Shown in pieces: positions 1 to 7,148 of a stretch of DNA of 9,621 nucleotides. The DNA is from Dactylosporangium sp. AC04546. GTDB lineage: Bacteria; Actinomycetota; Actinomycetes; Mycobacteriales; Micromonosporaceae. Each line of letters opens with the position of its first letter. Position 1 is the stretch's first letter. A program made the position numbers and the translations under genes. The notes below the pieces were generated by a model that saw nothing but the letters and a program-made list of their open reading frames with translations, did not search any database and was not told the DNA's origin. The stretch covers positions 1-9,621 of the forward strand of contig NZ_JAHYSG010000211.1 of the NCBI RefSeq assembly GCF_022095675.1. Direction: 5' to 3'.

Positions 1-107
1 TGCTGCGCCGCAACCTGGTGGTCTACGGCATCGGCGGCATCATCGTGCCGTTCATCGGCATCAAGGCAATCGACCTCATCCTCCAACTCATTCCCGGGAT
101 CGCGTGA
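1..107 (+). CDS. kdpB: KdpB C-terminal end (K+-transporting P-type ATPase, partial)
   Basis: This is the last 34 codons of a gene entering from the left edge, read from base 3 to the TGA at 105-107. The peptide starts [12 protein letters not shown] and continues through [13 protein letters not shown], which is the well-conserved final transmembrane segment of KdpB. KdpB is the catalytic, ATP-hydrolysing subunit of the KdpFABC high-affinity potassium importer in the cytoplasmic membrane. The phosphorylation and nucleotide-binding domains lie outside the window. The identity is supported by kdpC, kdpD and kdpE following directly. The stop overlaps the kdpC start by one base (TGATG), which implies translational coupling. 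Confidence 0.93.
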   Translation, partial: LRRNLVVYGIGGIIVPFIGIKAIDLILQLIPGIA

Positions 108-952
108 TGCGCCTACCCTCCTGGCTCGCCCAGCACCTCGCCGGCCCGCGCGTGCTCGTCGTCATGACCGTCGTGCTCGGCCTGGCCTATCCTCTGCTCA
201 TGGTCGCGGTGGCCCGCATCCCGGGGCTGTCCGGCAAGGCCGACGGCTCGATCGTCAGCCAGGACGGCAGACCGGTCGGCAGCCGCCTGATCGGCCAGTC
301 GTTCACCGACGCCGACGGCAACCCGCTGAAGCAGTACTTCCAGTCCCGCCCGTCGGCGGCCGGCAACGGCTACGACCCGACCGCCACCTCGGCCAGCAAC
401 CTGGGCCCGGAGAGCGTGGTCGACAAGCCCGACAAGCCCAGTCTGCTCACCCTCGTCTGCGGCCGCAGCAAGGCGATCGGGGAGCTGGAGGGCGTCGACG
501 GCAGCCGGCCCTACTGCACGGCCGGCGGCGTCGGCGCGGTCCTCGCGGTCTTCCACCAGAACGGCTCGACCGGCCCGGTGACCCGCGCGGTCAGCCTCAA
601 CGAGGCCTGCCCGGCAACCCCCTTCATCCAGTCGTACCAGGGCGTCACCGTCGAGTGCGCCAAGCCCGGCGAGGACTACGCCATGGGCGTGGTCACCCCG
701 ATCCGCGGCACCGCGCCCGACAAGCCGGCCATCCCCGCCGACGCGGTCACCGCCAGCGGCAGCGGCCTCGACCCGCACATCAGCGTCGCGTACGCGCGGC
801 TGCAGGTGAACCGGGTCGCGGCGGCCCGCCACCTCACCGCCGCCGATGTCAACCGGCTCGTGGACGAGCACACCACCGGACGCGCCCTCGGCTTCATGGG
901 CGAGCCCGCGGTCAACGTTCTCGAACTCAACCGGGCGCTCGACCGGACATGA
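107..952 (+). CDS. kdpC: KdpC, K+-transporting ATPase subunit C with enlarged central region
   Basis: KdpC is the single-span accessory subunit of the KdpFABC potassium pump; it contacts KdpA/KdpB and supports high-affinity transport. The 281-residue product has one transmembrane helix (about 14-36). It then shows the family landmarks KQYFQSRPSAAG (75-86), DPTATSASNLGP (90-101), DAVTASGSGLDPHIS (212-226), the QVNRVAAAR segment, and the C-terminal GEPAVNVLELNRALD. Usual KdpC proteins are about 190-200 aa. The excess lies between the SNLG block and the VTASGSGLDP block (about 103-207). That insert contains four cysteines (C118, C137, C168, C184) and would lie outside the cytoplasm, so disulfides are possible. 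ATG 107 overlaps the kdpB stop; GTG 104 is an alternative start one codon upstream. Family assignment is firm; the role of the insert is unknown. Confidence 0.95.
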   Translation: MRLPSWLAQHLAGPRVLVVMTVVLGLAYPLLMVAVARIPGLSGKADGSIVSQDGRPVGSRLIGQSFTDADGNPLKQYFQSRPSAAGNGYDPTATSASNLGPESVVDKPDKPSLLTLVCGRSKAIGELEGVDGSRPYCTAGGVGAVLAVFHQNGSTGPVTRAVSLNEACPATPFIQSYQGVTVECAKPGEDYAMGVVTPIRGTAPDKPAIPADAVTASGSGLDPHISVAYARLQVNRVAAARHLTAADVNRLVDEHTTGRALGFMGEPAVNVLELNRALDRT

Positions 953-965
953 CCGGTCCGGAGCG
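948..965 (+). repeat. Left half of the kdp junction cassette
   Basis: The 18 bases CATGACCGGTCCGGAGCG contain the kdpC stop codon (TGA 950-952). They recur exactly at 3499-3516, where the TGA of kdpD occupies the same place. Here the cassette's right half is not adjacent; it appears about 45 nt later, just before kdpD. Confidence 0.8.
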
Positions 966-1035
966 CGGCGGAGCGGCCGGTCGTCGTCGGCGCGGTGTGC
1001 AGGCATGCGGCCGGAGCGGAGCGGAGGACGCATGA
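949..1035 (+). other. 28-codon mini-ORF bridging kdpC and kdpD
   Basis: The kdpC stop sits in an ATGA (949-952) whose ATG opens a 28-codon frame starting MTGPERGG. That frame ends with a TGA at 1033-1035, inside the ATGA that also forms the kdpD start (ATG 1032). The short frame therefore overlaps both neighbours by four bases. It is Arg/Gly-rich with one Cys and has no recognisable domain. It may be a coupling leader that carries ribosomes across the 79-nt gap, or simply an accident of the repeated cassette in which its ends lie. The geometry is seen directly; translation is inference. Confidence 0.25.
1004..1035 (+). repeat. Right half of junction cassette with kdpD ribosome binding site
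   Basis: Bases 1011-1035 are identical to 3509-3533 before kdpE over 25 nt, and both copies end in GGAGG-ACGC-ATGA. The GGAGG at 1023-1027 lies four bases upstream of ATG 1032. It fixes the kdpD start and rejects the longer open frame that begins at 846. A CATG at 1004 mirrors the start of the kdpE copy. Confidence 0.8.
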
Positions 1036-3503
1036 ACGCCAGGGGGACGCTGCGGGTCTACCTGGGCGCGGCGCCCGGCGTCGGCAAGACGTACAAGATG
1101 CTCGAAGAGGGCCGGCGCCGGCTGGAGCGCGGCACCGACGTGGTCGTGGGTCTCGTCGAGACCCACGGCCGCCCCTTCACCGAGGCGATGCTCGCGGGGC
1201 TGGAGGTGCTTCCGCGCCGGGCGGTGTCCTACCGCGGGAGCACCTTCACCGAGCTCGACGTCGAAGCCGTCCTGGAGCGCCGGCCCGAGCTGGCGCTCGT
1301 CGACGAGATGGCCCACTCGCGGGTGCCGGCCGGCAAGCGGTGGCAGGACATCGACCGCCTGCTCGACGCGGGCATCGACGTGCTCACGACGGTCAACGTC
1401 CAGCACCTCGAGTCGCTCAACGACGTCGTGCAGCACATCACCGGGGTACCGCAGCGGGAAACCGTCCCCGACGCGGTGGTCCGGCGGGCCGAGCAGATCG
1501 AGCTGGTCGACATGACCCCGGAGGCCCTGCGCCGCCGGATGGCCCACGGCAACATCTACGCGCCGGACAAGGTCGACGCGGCGCTCGGCAACTACTTCCG
1601 GGTCGGCAACCTCACCGCACTGCGCGAGCTGGCCCTGCTGTGGCTCGCGGGGAAGGTCGACGAGCAGCTCGACGCCTACCGGGGTACCGCATGGGAGGTC
1701 CGGGAACGGGTCGTCGTCGCGCTCACCGGTGGCCCCGAGGGCGACACGCTCATCCGCCGAGCGGCCCGGATCGCCGCCCGCAGCAAGGGCGCCGACCTCC
1801 TCGCGGTCCACGTCGTGCGGGGCGACGGCCTGTCCGGCGGCGACCCGGCCGACCTCAGCCGGCAGCGGCTGCTCGCCGAGAGCCTCGGCGGCACCTACCA
1901 CCAGGTCGTCGGGGCGGACGTGTCGGCCGCGCTGCTCGACTTCGCCCGGGGCGTCCACGCGACCCAGCTCGTGCTCGGCGCCAGCCGCCGTGGCCGGCTC
2001 GCCCAGATCCTCGCGCCGGGCGTCGGTGCCACCACGACCGCCGACTCCGGCCCGATCGACGTGCACCTGGTCACCCACGAGCAGGCCCGCAAGGGCCGCC
2101 TGCGGCTGGGCGTGCGCGGCGGCGGGCTCACCGCGCGGCGCCGGCTGCTGGGCTTCGCGCTCGCGCTGGCCGGCCTGCCCCTGCTGACCCTGGGCCTGGA
2201 CGAGCTCCGCGGCGAGCTCGCGTTGCCGAGCGACATTCTGGCCTATCTGGTACTGGCGGTGGCCGTCGCGCTGCTGGGCGGGCTCTGGCCGGCGCTGCTG
2301 TGCGCGGTGGGCGGGTTCCTGCTGCTGAACTTCTGGTTCACGCCGCCGTTGTACCGCTTCACCGTCGCCGAGCGCGAGAACCTCTTCGCCCTCGTCGCCT
2401 TCGTCTTCGTCGCGATGGCGGTGGCCACGGTCGTCGACGGCGCCGCCCGCCGGGCGCGGGAGGCCGCCCGCGCGTCGGCCGAGGCGCAGACGTTAGCCGC
2501 GCTGGCCGGCAGCGTCCTGCACGGCGACGAGCCCCTGACGGCCCTGCTGGAGCGGGTCCGCGAGTCGTTCGGCCTGGTGAGCGTCAACCTGCTCGAGCGG
2601 CACGGCTCCGGCTGGCGGATCGTGTCCACGGTCGGCGGTCGCCCGTGCACCTCGCCGGGCGAGGGCCAGACCGAGGTGACCATCGATGATGACCTTTCAC
2701 TGGTACTGCGGGGTCACCCGCTGCCGGCCGCGGACCGGCGGCTCATCGAGGCGTTCGCCGCGCACGCCGCGATCGCGCTGCGTCAGCAGCGCCTCGGTGC
2801 GCAGGCCGCGACCGCGCAGGCGCTGGAGGAGGTCGACCGGCTGCGTACGGCGCTGCTGTCGGCGGTGAGCCACGACCTGCGCACGCCGCTCGCCTCGGCC
2901 AAGGCGGCCGTCGGCAGCCTGCGCAGCCACGACGTGGAGTTCTCGGCCGAGGACACCGACGAGCTGCTCGCCACGGCCGAGGAGTCGCTGGACAAGCTCA
3001 CCCGGCTGGTGGAGAACCTGCTCGACATGTCCCGCCTGCAGGCCGGCGCGCTCGCCCTGGCCCTGCAGCCGGTCGACGTGGCCGACGCCGTGGCCATGGC
3101 CGTCGTGGACCATCCGGACACCGTCCGCGTCGCCGTCCCCGACGACCTGCCGGAGATCGCGGCCGACCCGGCCCTGCTCGAACGGGTCCTGGTCAACCTG
3201 CTGGCCAACGCGGTGCGGTACAGCCCGCCCGGCCGGCCACCGCTGATCAGCGCGAGCAAGCACGCCGGCCAGGTCGAGATCCGGGTCGTCGACCACGGCC
3301 CCGGCATCCCGGCCGAGGACCGCGACCGGATCTTCCAGCCGTTCCAGCGGCTCGGCGACCGCGACAACGCCACCGGCGTCGGGCTCGGCCTGGCCCTGTC
3401 CCGCGGCCTGGCCGAGGCGATGGCCGGCACCCTCACTCCCGACGACACCCCCGGCGGCGGCTTGACCATGACCCTCACCCTCCCGATCGCGGTGGGCGCA
3501 TGA
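1032..3503 (+). CDS. kdpD: KdpD, membrane sensor histidine kinase for K+ limitation
   Basis: KdpD is the sensor kinase/phosphatase that controls KdpE in response to potassium or osmotic stress. The 823-aa product has full-length KdpD architecture. The N-terminal KdpD domain starts RGTLRVYLGAAPGVGKTY, with Walker A at 12-20 and a Walker B-like LALVDEMAHS near 87-96. A universal-stress-protein-like domain covers about 224-345, including GASRRGRL near 316. Four transmembrane helices lie between about 372 and 470, followed by a GAF-like region (about 485-595). The HisKA phospho-acceptor is H614 in AVSHDLRTPL. The HATPase has an N box (N722, N726), a G1 box DHGPGIP (754-760) and a GVGLGLALS glycine box. 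The ATG at 1032 is chosen for its GGAGG and because family members begin at this motif. It is coupled with kdpC upstream and kdpE downstream. No truncation or missing catalytic residue is visible. Confidence 0.97.
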   Translation: MNARGTLRVYLGAAPGVGKTYKMLEEGRRRLERGTDVVVGLVETHGRPFTEAMLAGLEVLPRRAVSYRGSTFTELDVEAVLERRPELALVDEMAHSRVPAGKRWQDIDRLLDAGIDVLTTVNVQHLESLNDVVQHITGVPQRETVPDAVVRRAEQIELVDMTPEALRRRMAHGNIYAPDKVDAALGNYFRVGNLTALRELALLWLAGKVDEQLDAYRGTAWEVRERVVVALTGGPEGDTLIRRAARIAARSKGADLLAVHVVRGDGLSGGDPADLSRQRLLAESLGGTYHQVVGADVSAALLDFARGVHATQLVLGASRRGRLAQILAPGVGATTTADSGPIDVHLVTHEQARKGRLRLGVRGGGLTARRRLLGFALALAGLPLLTLGLDELRGELALPSDILAYLVLAVAVALLGGLWPALLCAVGGFLLLNFWFTPPLYRFTVAERENLFALVAFVFVAMAVATVVDGAARRAREAARASAEAQTLAALAGSVLHGDEPLTALLERVRESFGLVSVNLLERHGSGWRIVSTVGGRPCTSPGEGQTEVTIDDDLSLVLRGHPLPAADRRLIEAFAAHAAIALRQQRLGAQAATAQALEEVDRLRTALLSAVSHDLRTPLASAKAAVGSLRSHDVEFSAEDTDELLATAEESLDKLTRLVENLLDMSRLQAGALALALQPVDVADAVAMAVVDHPDTVRVAVPDDLPEIAADPALLERVLVNLLANAVRYSPPGRPPLISASKHAGQVEIRVVDHGPGIPAEDRDRIFQPFQRLGDRDNATGVGLGLALSRGLAEAMAGTLTPDDTPGGGLTMTLTLPIAVGA

Positions 3504-3533
3504 CCGGTCCGGAGCGGAGCGGAGGACGCATGA
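3499..3533 (+). repeat. Full junction cassette between kdpD and kdpE, with kdpE ribosome binding site
   Basis: This compact 35-nt unit holds the kdpD stop (TGA 3501-3503), GGAGCGGAGCGGAGG, and the kdpE start (ATG 3530). The GGAGG at 3521-3525 is four bases from the ATG. Its first 18 bases match 948-965 and its last 25 match 1011-1035. An in-frame ATG at 3500 would add the ten residues MTGPERSGGR to KdpE. The Shine-Dalgarno and the family's usual N-terminus favour 3530. Confidence 0.8.
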
Positions 3534-4210
3534 CCCGCGTGCTGATCGTCGACGACGAGCCGCAGCTGCTGCGGGCGCTGCGGATCAACCTCCAGGCCCG
3601 CCAGTACGAGGTGGTGACCGCCGCCGACGGCACCGCCGCGCTCGCCGCGGCCGCCGCCGACCGGCCCGACCTCGTCGTGCTCGACCTCGGCCTGCCCGAC
3701 CTCGACGGCGTCGAGGTCCTGCGCAAGCTGCGCACCTGGACCCCGGTCCCGGTGGTCGTGCTGTCGGGCCGGCTGGGCAGCGCCGAGAAGGTCGCCGCCC
3801 TCGACGCCGGCGCCGACGACTACGTGACGAAGCCGTTCGCGATGGACGAGCTGCTGGCCCGGCTGCGCGCGGTCACCCGCCGCCGCTCGTCACCCGACGA
3901 GCGCCTGGTCGTCCGCATCGGCGAGTACGACGTCGACCTCACCGCCCGCGACGCCCGCCACGCCCGCACCGGCGAGCGGCGCCACCTGACCCGCACCGAG
4001 TGGAAGATCCTCGACCTGCTGGCGCGCAGCCCGGGCAAGCTCATCGGCCACCGGCAGCTCCTGCAGGAGGTGTGGGGTCCGACGTACCTCGGGCAGACCC
4101 ACTACCTGCGCCAGTACCTCGCCCAGCTGCGCCGCAAGCTGGAGTCCGACCCGGCCCGCCCGCGTCACCTGCTCACCGAGCCGGCGATGGGTTACCGCTT
4201 CCAGCCCTGA
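3530..4210 (+). CDS. kdpE: KdpE, OmpR/PhoB-type response regulator
   Basis: KdpE is the DNA-binding partner of KdpD; when phosphorylated it activates the kdp promoter. The 226-aa product has an N-terminal receiver domain with the acidic pair D8/D9, phospho-acceptor D52 in VVLDLGLPDLDG, switch residue S79 and conserved K101 in DDYVTKPF. A C-terminal winged helix follows (about 130-226), with the OmpR-type core LTRTEWKILDLLARSPGKLI and the wing end HLLTEPAMGYRF. Its length is normal for the family. The start at 3530 is supported by the cassette Shine-Dalgarno; an upstream in-frame ATG at 3500 overlaps the kdpD stop. Its position as last gene of kdpBCDE is the usual order. Confidence 0.96.
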   Translation: MTRVLIVDDEPQLLRALRINLQARQYEVVTAADGTAALAAAAADRPDLVVLDLGLPDLDGVEVLRKLRTWTPVPVVVLSGRLGSAEKVAALDAGADDYVTKPFAMDELLARLRAVTRRRSSPDERLVVRIGEYDVDLTARDARHARTGERRHLTRTEWKILDLLARSPGKLIGHRQLLQEVWGPTYLGQTHYLRQYLAQLRRKLESDPARPRHLLTEPAMGYRFQP

Positions 4211-4286
4211 CGCGTGAGCGGCCGGCCCCGACGAGCCTTCTCCGGCGGGTGGCGTAAGCCCCGGCCGGCGGGGTATCGGCGGAGCC

Positions 4287-5090
4287 ATGCGAGGCGTCAT
4301 CGTCGCTGTGATCGCCGCACTCCTGCTGGCCGTTGGTGGCGCGAGCTCGCCACCGACGGTCGCCCGGGTCGCGCGGCTGGCCCCGCCGGTCTGCGCCACC
4401 AAGCCGACGGTCGTGCTGGTCCACGGCGCCTGGGCGGGCACGTCGTCGTGGACCCCGGTGCTGGAGCGGCTGCGGCACGAGGGGTACCCGGTCCGCGCGT
4501 TCGCGAACCCGCTGCGCGGCCTCACCGGCGACGCCGCCGCGGCGTACGCGTTCCTCGGCTCCCTGCACGGCCCGCTCGTGGTCGTCGGGCACTCGTACGG
4601 CGGCGCGGTCATCACCAACGCGGCGGACGGCAACGCGAACGTGAAGGCGCTCGTGTACGTCGACGCGGCCGCCCCAGCCGTGGGGGAGACCACCGGCCAG
4701 CTCAGCGGCGAGGGCTCCGCGCTGGGCGGCGATCCGGCCGACCTCTACGACACCCTCGGCACCGACCTGTACCTGCGCCAGTCGGTCTTCCAGCGCTCGT
4801 TCGCCCCGGACCTGCCCATGGAGGAGTCCGCGACGCTGTGGGCGGAGCAGCGCCCGGCCGCGCAGGCCGCGTTCACGACCAAGTCGGCGCGGGCGGCCTG
4901 GCGCACGAAGCCGTCGTGGTACGTGATCGGCGACGCCGACAAGATCATCACCCCGCAGTCCCAGCACATGATGGCCAAGCGCGCCGGCTCCCGCGTGACG
5001 ACGGTCCCGGGCGGCTCCCACCTGACGCTGATCTCCCACCCCGGCCCGGTGACCGACACCATCCTCGCCGCCGCCCGCGCCACCTGCTGA
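4287..5090 (+). CDS. Exported alpha/beta-fold hydrolase
   Basis: The 267-aa product begins with a signal-peptide-like segment (MRGVIVAVIAALLLAVGG), so it is probably secreted or membrane-tethered. The alpha/beta hydrolase core follows: the oxyanion HG turn VLVHGAWAG (H46-G47), the nucleophile elbow GHSYGG with S103, an acid in GDADKIITP (probably D218, with D216 close by), and the histidine H245 in PGGSHLTLISHP. This is the pattern of esterase-like Abhydrolase_6 proteins common in actinomycetes; the substrate cannot be read from sequence. The gene starts 76 nt after kdpE, preceded by GGCGGAG very close to the ATG. It has no functional link to kdp that I can see. GTG 4308 is a less likely alternative start, since it would cut the signal peptide. 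Confidence 0.85.
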   Translation: MRGVIVAVIAALLLAVGGASSPPTVARVARLAPPVCATKPTVVLVHGAWAGTSSWTPVLERLRHEGYPVRAFANPLRGLTGDAAAAYAFLGSLHGPLVVVGHSYGGAVITNAADGNANVKALVYVDAAAPAVGETTGQLSGEGSALGGDPADLYDTLGTDLYLRQSVFQRSFAPDLPMEESATLWAEQRPAAQAAFTTKSARAAWRTKPSWYVIGDADKIITPQSQHMMAKRAGSRVTTVPGGSHLTLISHPGPVTDTILAAARATC

Positions 5091-5141
5091 CCGCTGCTGA
5101 CCGATTGACACTCACCCGATGGATGGTGGGGCGCACCGAGG

Positions 5142-5297
5142 GCCTCGCCGTTCGTGCGGGTGGCCAGCGCCCGCACGGTGACGGTCCGGTTCGCCGAGCC
5201 GTTGCTGCTGGAGCTCGACGGCGGCGCCCGCGAGCCGGTCCGCGAGCTCGAGGCCGAGGCGGTGCCGGCCGCGGTCACGATCGCCTGCCCGGCATGA
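5142..5297 (+). pseudogene. 3'-end relic resembling a diacylglycerol/lipid kinase C-terminus
   Basis: In the frame ending at TGA 5295-5297 the last 50 or so codons read SPFVRVASARTVTVRF, then AEPLLLELDGG, then VRELEAEAVPAAVTIACPA. This resembles the C-terminal beta domain of DagK/YegS-type lipid kinases, whose ends commonly carry a motif of the type 'xxVRVxRARxVxV...PvxLELDGG...LxxevlPgALtv'. No room exists for the rest of such a gene: the hydrolase ends at 5090 and this frame has a stop at 5106. There is no convincing start or ribosome binding site. I therefore read it as a decayed or deleted gene remnant. The match is from memory of the family, not from a search; a tiny unrelated ORF is the alternative. 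Confidence 0.5.
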
Positions 5298-7004
5298 CTA
5301 CCTGTCCTCGTCGTGGATGTAGATGCCGCCACGGAACAGGGAGACGATCGCGGCCGCGACCGACAGCGCGGCGGCCAGGATGAAGACCACCGTCAGGCCG
5401 TCGTGGAACGGGCCGGAGAGCAGCTGCGGCAGGAACATCCGATCGGTCAGCGCCCGCACGGTCGCGGCCGGCAGGGTGTCGAGGACGCCCGCCGCCAGCA
5501 GCAGCGTGCCGAGCGGGTTGACGCCCAGGAACGCCGAGAACATCAGCTCGACCGGGGGTACCACCGCCACCGCGTCGGCCGCGCCGGGCGGGACGCCGCG
5601 GGCGGTGAGCTCGGTGCGCAGCGTCGCCGGCAGGGAGTCGGACAGGCCGGCGACGAGCAGCGAGAAGAACACGCCGATCGACAGCACCATGCCGGTGTTC
5701 TGGAACGTGGCCCGGATGCCGGACGCGGCGCCGCGCTCGGCGGCCGGGACCGAGTTCATCACCGCCGTCGTGTTCGGCGCCGAGAACAGGCCGGAGCCGA
5801 TGCCGTTCACCGCCAGCAGCAGCGCGAAGCCCGGGTAGGCGAAGTTGACCGGGAGCAGCAGCAGGCCGACGAAGCTCGCCGCCATGACGAGCAGCCCGCC
5901 GGTGGCGAAGAGCCGGGCGCCGTACCGGTCGGACAGGTACCCCGACACCGGGCCGGCCACGACGAAGCCGAGGGTGAGCGGCAGCAGGTAGATGCCGGCC
6001 CACAGCGGGGTCTCGGCGAAGTCGTACCCGTGCAGCGGCAGCCAGATCCCCTGGAGCCAGATGATGAGCATGAACTGGAGCCCGCCGCGGGCGACGGCGT
6101 TGAGCAGGGTCGCCAGGTTGCCGGCCCAGAACGCCTGGATGCGGAAGAGGCTCAGGTTGAACATCGGGTCGCGGACCCGTGTCTCGATGACGCAGAACGC
6201 CGCGAGCAGCCCGGCACCTACGACCAGCCCGCCGGCGACGAGGGGGTTGGTCCAGCCCTCGGTGCGGCCGCGGTACGGCTGGATCCCGTAGGTGACGGAG
6301 GCCAGCAGGATCGTCAGCCCGGCGGCGAACGTGAGGTTGCCCGCCCAGTCGATCCGCACGTCGCTGCGGCGGGGCGAGCGCTCGTGCAGGTTGCGGTAGG
6401 ACCACCAGGTGCCGACCGCGCCGACCACCACGCTCACCCAGAAGATGGCCCGCCAGTGCCACGCCGACAGCACCCCGCCGAGCACCAGCCCGATGAACGT
6501 GCCGGCCAGCCCGGCGACCTGGTTCACCCCGAGCGCCGTGCCGCGCCGGCGGGGCGGGAACGCGTCGGTGATGATCGCGGTCGAGTTGGCCATGAGCATC
6601 GCCCCGCCGACGCCCTGGGCGAGCCGCCAGCCGATGAGCCACAGCGCCCCGGCCTCGCCCTCGAACGGGGTGAGCGCCAGCGCCACCGACGCGGCCGTGA
6701 ACGCCGCGAACCCGGCGTTGTAGACGCGCACCTTGCCGTAGATGTCGCCCAGCCGGCCCAGGCTGACGACCAGGACCGCGGTGACCAGCATGTAGCCCAT
6801 GAGCATCCACAGCAGATAACCGACGTTCCCGCGAGCCAGGGGGTCCAGGTGTATCCCGTTGAAGATGGCCGGCAGCGAGATGATCACGATCGAGGCGTTG
6901 ACGGTAGCGAGAAGCATGCCGACGGTCGTGTTCGACAGCACCGGCCACCCGCCGCGGTCCGCCATCCGCCCACTGTCCACGGCGGCGGGCCGTGTCGCCC
7001 TCAT
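5298..7004 (-). CDS. MFS transporter, DHA2 (14-TM) drug/proton antiporter family
   Basis: The 568-aa product is a polytopic inner-membrane protein with about 14 hydrophobic helices, the size and layout of EmrB/QacA-type DHA2 exporters. These use the proton gradient to expel drugs, dyes or small metabolites. Visible signatures are a TM1 block LLATVNASIVIISLPAI (31-47), motif A GRLGDIYGKVR (83-93), the arginine-bearing TM4 GWRLAQGVGGA, and a motif C-like GLAGTFIGLVLGG in TM5. A long extracytoplasmic loop precedes the last helix, and the C-terminus is short and charged. The TM1 block has Asn36 where classical DHA2 members have Asp. Substrate is not predictable. Methionine 14 (ATG at 6965) and GTG at residue 9 are alternative starts; neither ATG has a strong Shine-Dalgarno. 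No regulator gene is adjacent. The stop abuts that of the convergent kinase relic. Confidence 0.9.
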   Translation of the reverse strand: MRATRPAAVDSGRMADRGGWPVLSNTTVGMLLATVNASIVIISLPAIFNGIHLDPLARGNVGYLLWMLMGYMLVTAVLVVSLGRLGDIYGKVRVYNAGFAAFTAASVALALTPFEGEAGALWLIGWRLAQGVGGAMLMANSTAIITDAFPPRRRGTALGVNQVAGLAGTFIGLVLGGVLSAWHWRAIFWVSVVVGAVGTWWSYRNLHERSPRRSDVRIDWAGNLTFAAGLTILLASVTYGIQPYRGRTEGWTNPLVAGGLVVGAGLLAAFCVIETRVRDPMFNLSLFRIQAFWAGNLATLLNAVARGGLQFMLIIWLQGIWLPLHGYDFAETPLWAGIYLLPLTLGFVVAGPVSGYLSDRYGARLFATGGLLVMAASFVGLLLLPVNFAYPGFALLLAVNGIGSGLFSAPNTTAVMNSVPAAERGAASGIRATFQNTGMVLSIGVFFSLLVAGLSDSLPATLRTELTARGVPPGAADAVAVVPPVELMFSAFLGVNPLGTLLLAAGVLDTLPAATVRALTDRMFLPQLLSGPFHDGLTVVFILAAALSVAAAIVSLFRGGIYIHDEDR

Positions 7005-7021
7005 CCAGGGGGCATGATCGG

Positions 7022-7040
7022 TGACCGAGCGTGTCGGTCA
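7022..7040. promoter_or_regulatory. Operator-like inverted repeat upstream of the MFS gene
   Basis: TGACCGA (7022-7028) and TCGGTCA (7034-7040) form a perfect 7-bp inverted repeat with a 5-nt spacer, starting 18 bp upstream of the exporter's first codon. It touches the best candidate -10 element on the minus strand. The size and placement suit a dimeric repressor (TetR- or MarR-like) controlling the exporter. No such regulator is in the window, so the binder is unknown. Confidence 0.45.
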
Positions 7041-7068
7041 ATCTGCTTTCCGGGCGGTGTGACCGCAA
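7040..7068 (-). promoter_or_regulatory. Candidate sigma-70-type promoter for the MFS gene
   Basis: On the minus strand TTGCGG (7068-7063) is followed after 17 bp by CAGATT (7045-7040). The -35 is a fair match and the -10 keeps A2 and T6. Transcription would start near 7033 and give a leader of roughly 30 nt, with the TGACCGA/TCGGTCA palindrome at the start site. Matches this weak occur by chance in GC-rich DNA. Confidence 0.3.
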
Positions 7069-7078
7069 TGTGATACGA

Positions 7079-7148
7079 CGTGTTCAACGGCCCTTCCCGG
7101 CGGCATTCCTCCTGCGTGCCGCGGGTGCCCGCTGTTCGATTGAACACG
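7079..7148. repeat. 9-bp inverted repeat pair (CGTGTTCAA / TTGAACACG)
   Basis: CGTGTTCAA (7079-7087) and TTGAACACG (7140-7148) are perfect inverted repeats separated by 52 nt. The right arm is itself part of a near-palindrome, TGTTCGATTGAACA (7133-7146), and another TGTTCA follows at 7165-7170. The cluster lies between the two divergent genes. It may be a set of binding sites for one regulator, or the base of a DNA/RNA stem-loop. Confidence 0.4.

Noticed and set aside
846..1031. N-terminal extension of KdpD from the ATG at 846
   Set aside because: It would overlap the conserved end of kdpC, lacks a ribosome binding site, and KdpD proteins begin at the RGTLRVYLG motif just after ATG 1032.
3500..3529. 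KdpE start at ATG 3500 (adds MTGPERSGGR)
   Set aside because: The added residues are the translated junction cassette. The GGAGG at 3521-3525 and the family N-terminus support ATG 3530.
4259..4273. Hairpin CCCCG-GCCGG-CGGGG as a terminator after kdpE
   Set aside because: The stem is only 5 bp, there is no U-tract, and it lies 13 nt before the hydrolase start. Such a stem is expected by chance in this GC-rich DNA.
5105..5110. TTGACA box after the hydrolase gene as a -35 element
   Set aside because: No -10-like sequence occurs 16-19 bp downstream (the spaced hexamer is GGGCGC), and only the kinase relic follows.
4214..5383. Long plus-strand open frame overlapping the hydrolase
   Set aside because: Its product is Arg/Pro-rich without domains. 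The frame starting at 4287 has the signal peptide and full catalytic triad.
5313..7073. Plus-strand open frame of 586 codons across the MFS gene
   Set aside because: It encodes a Gln/Arg/Asp/Gly-rich sequence without domains. It is the complement shadow of the clearly membrane-spanning minus-strand gene.
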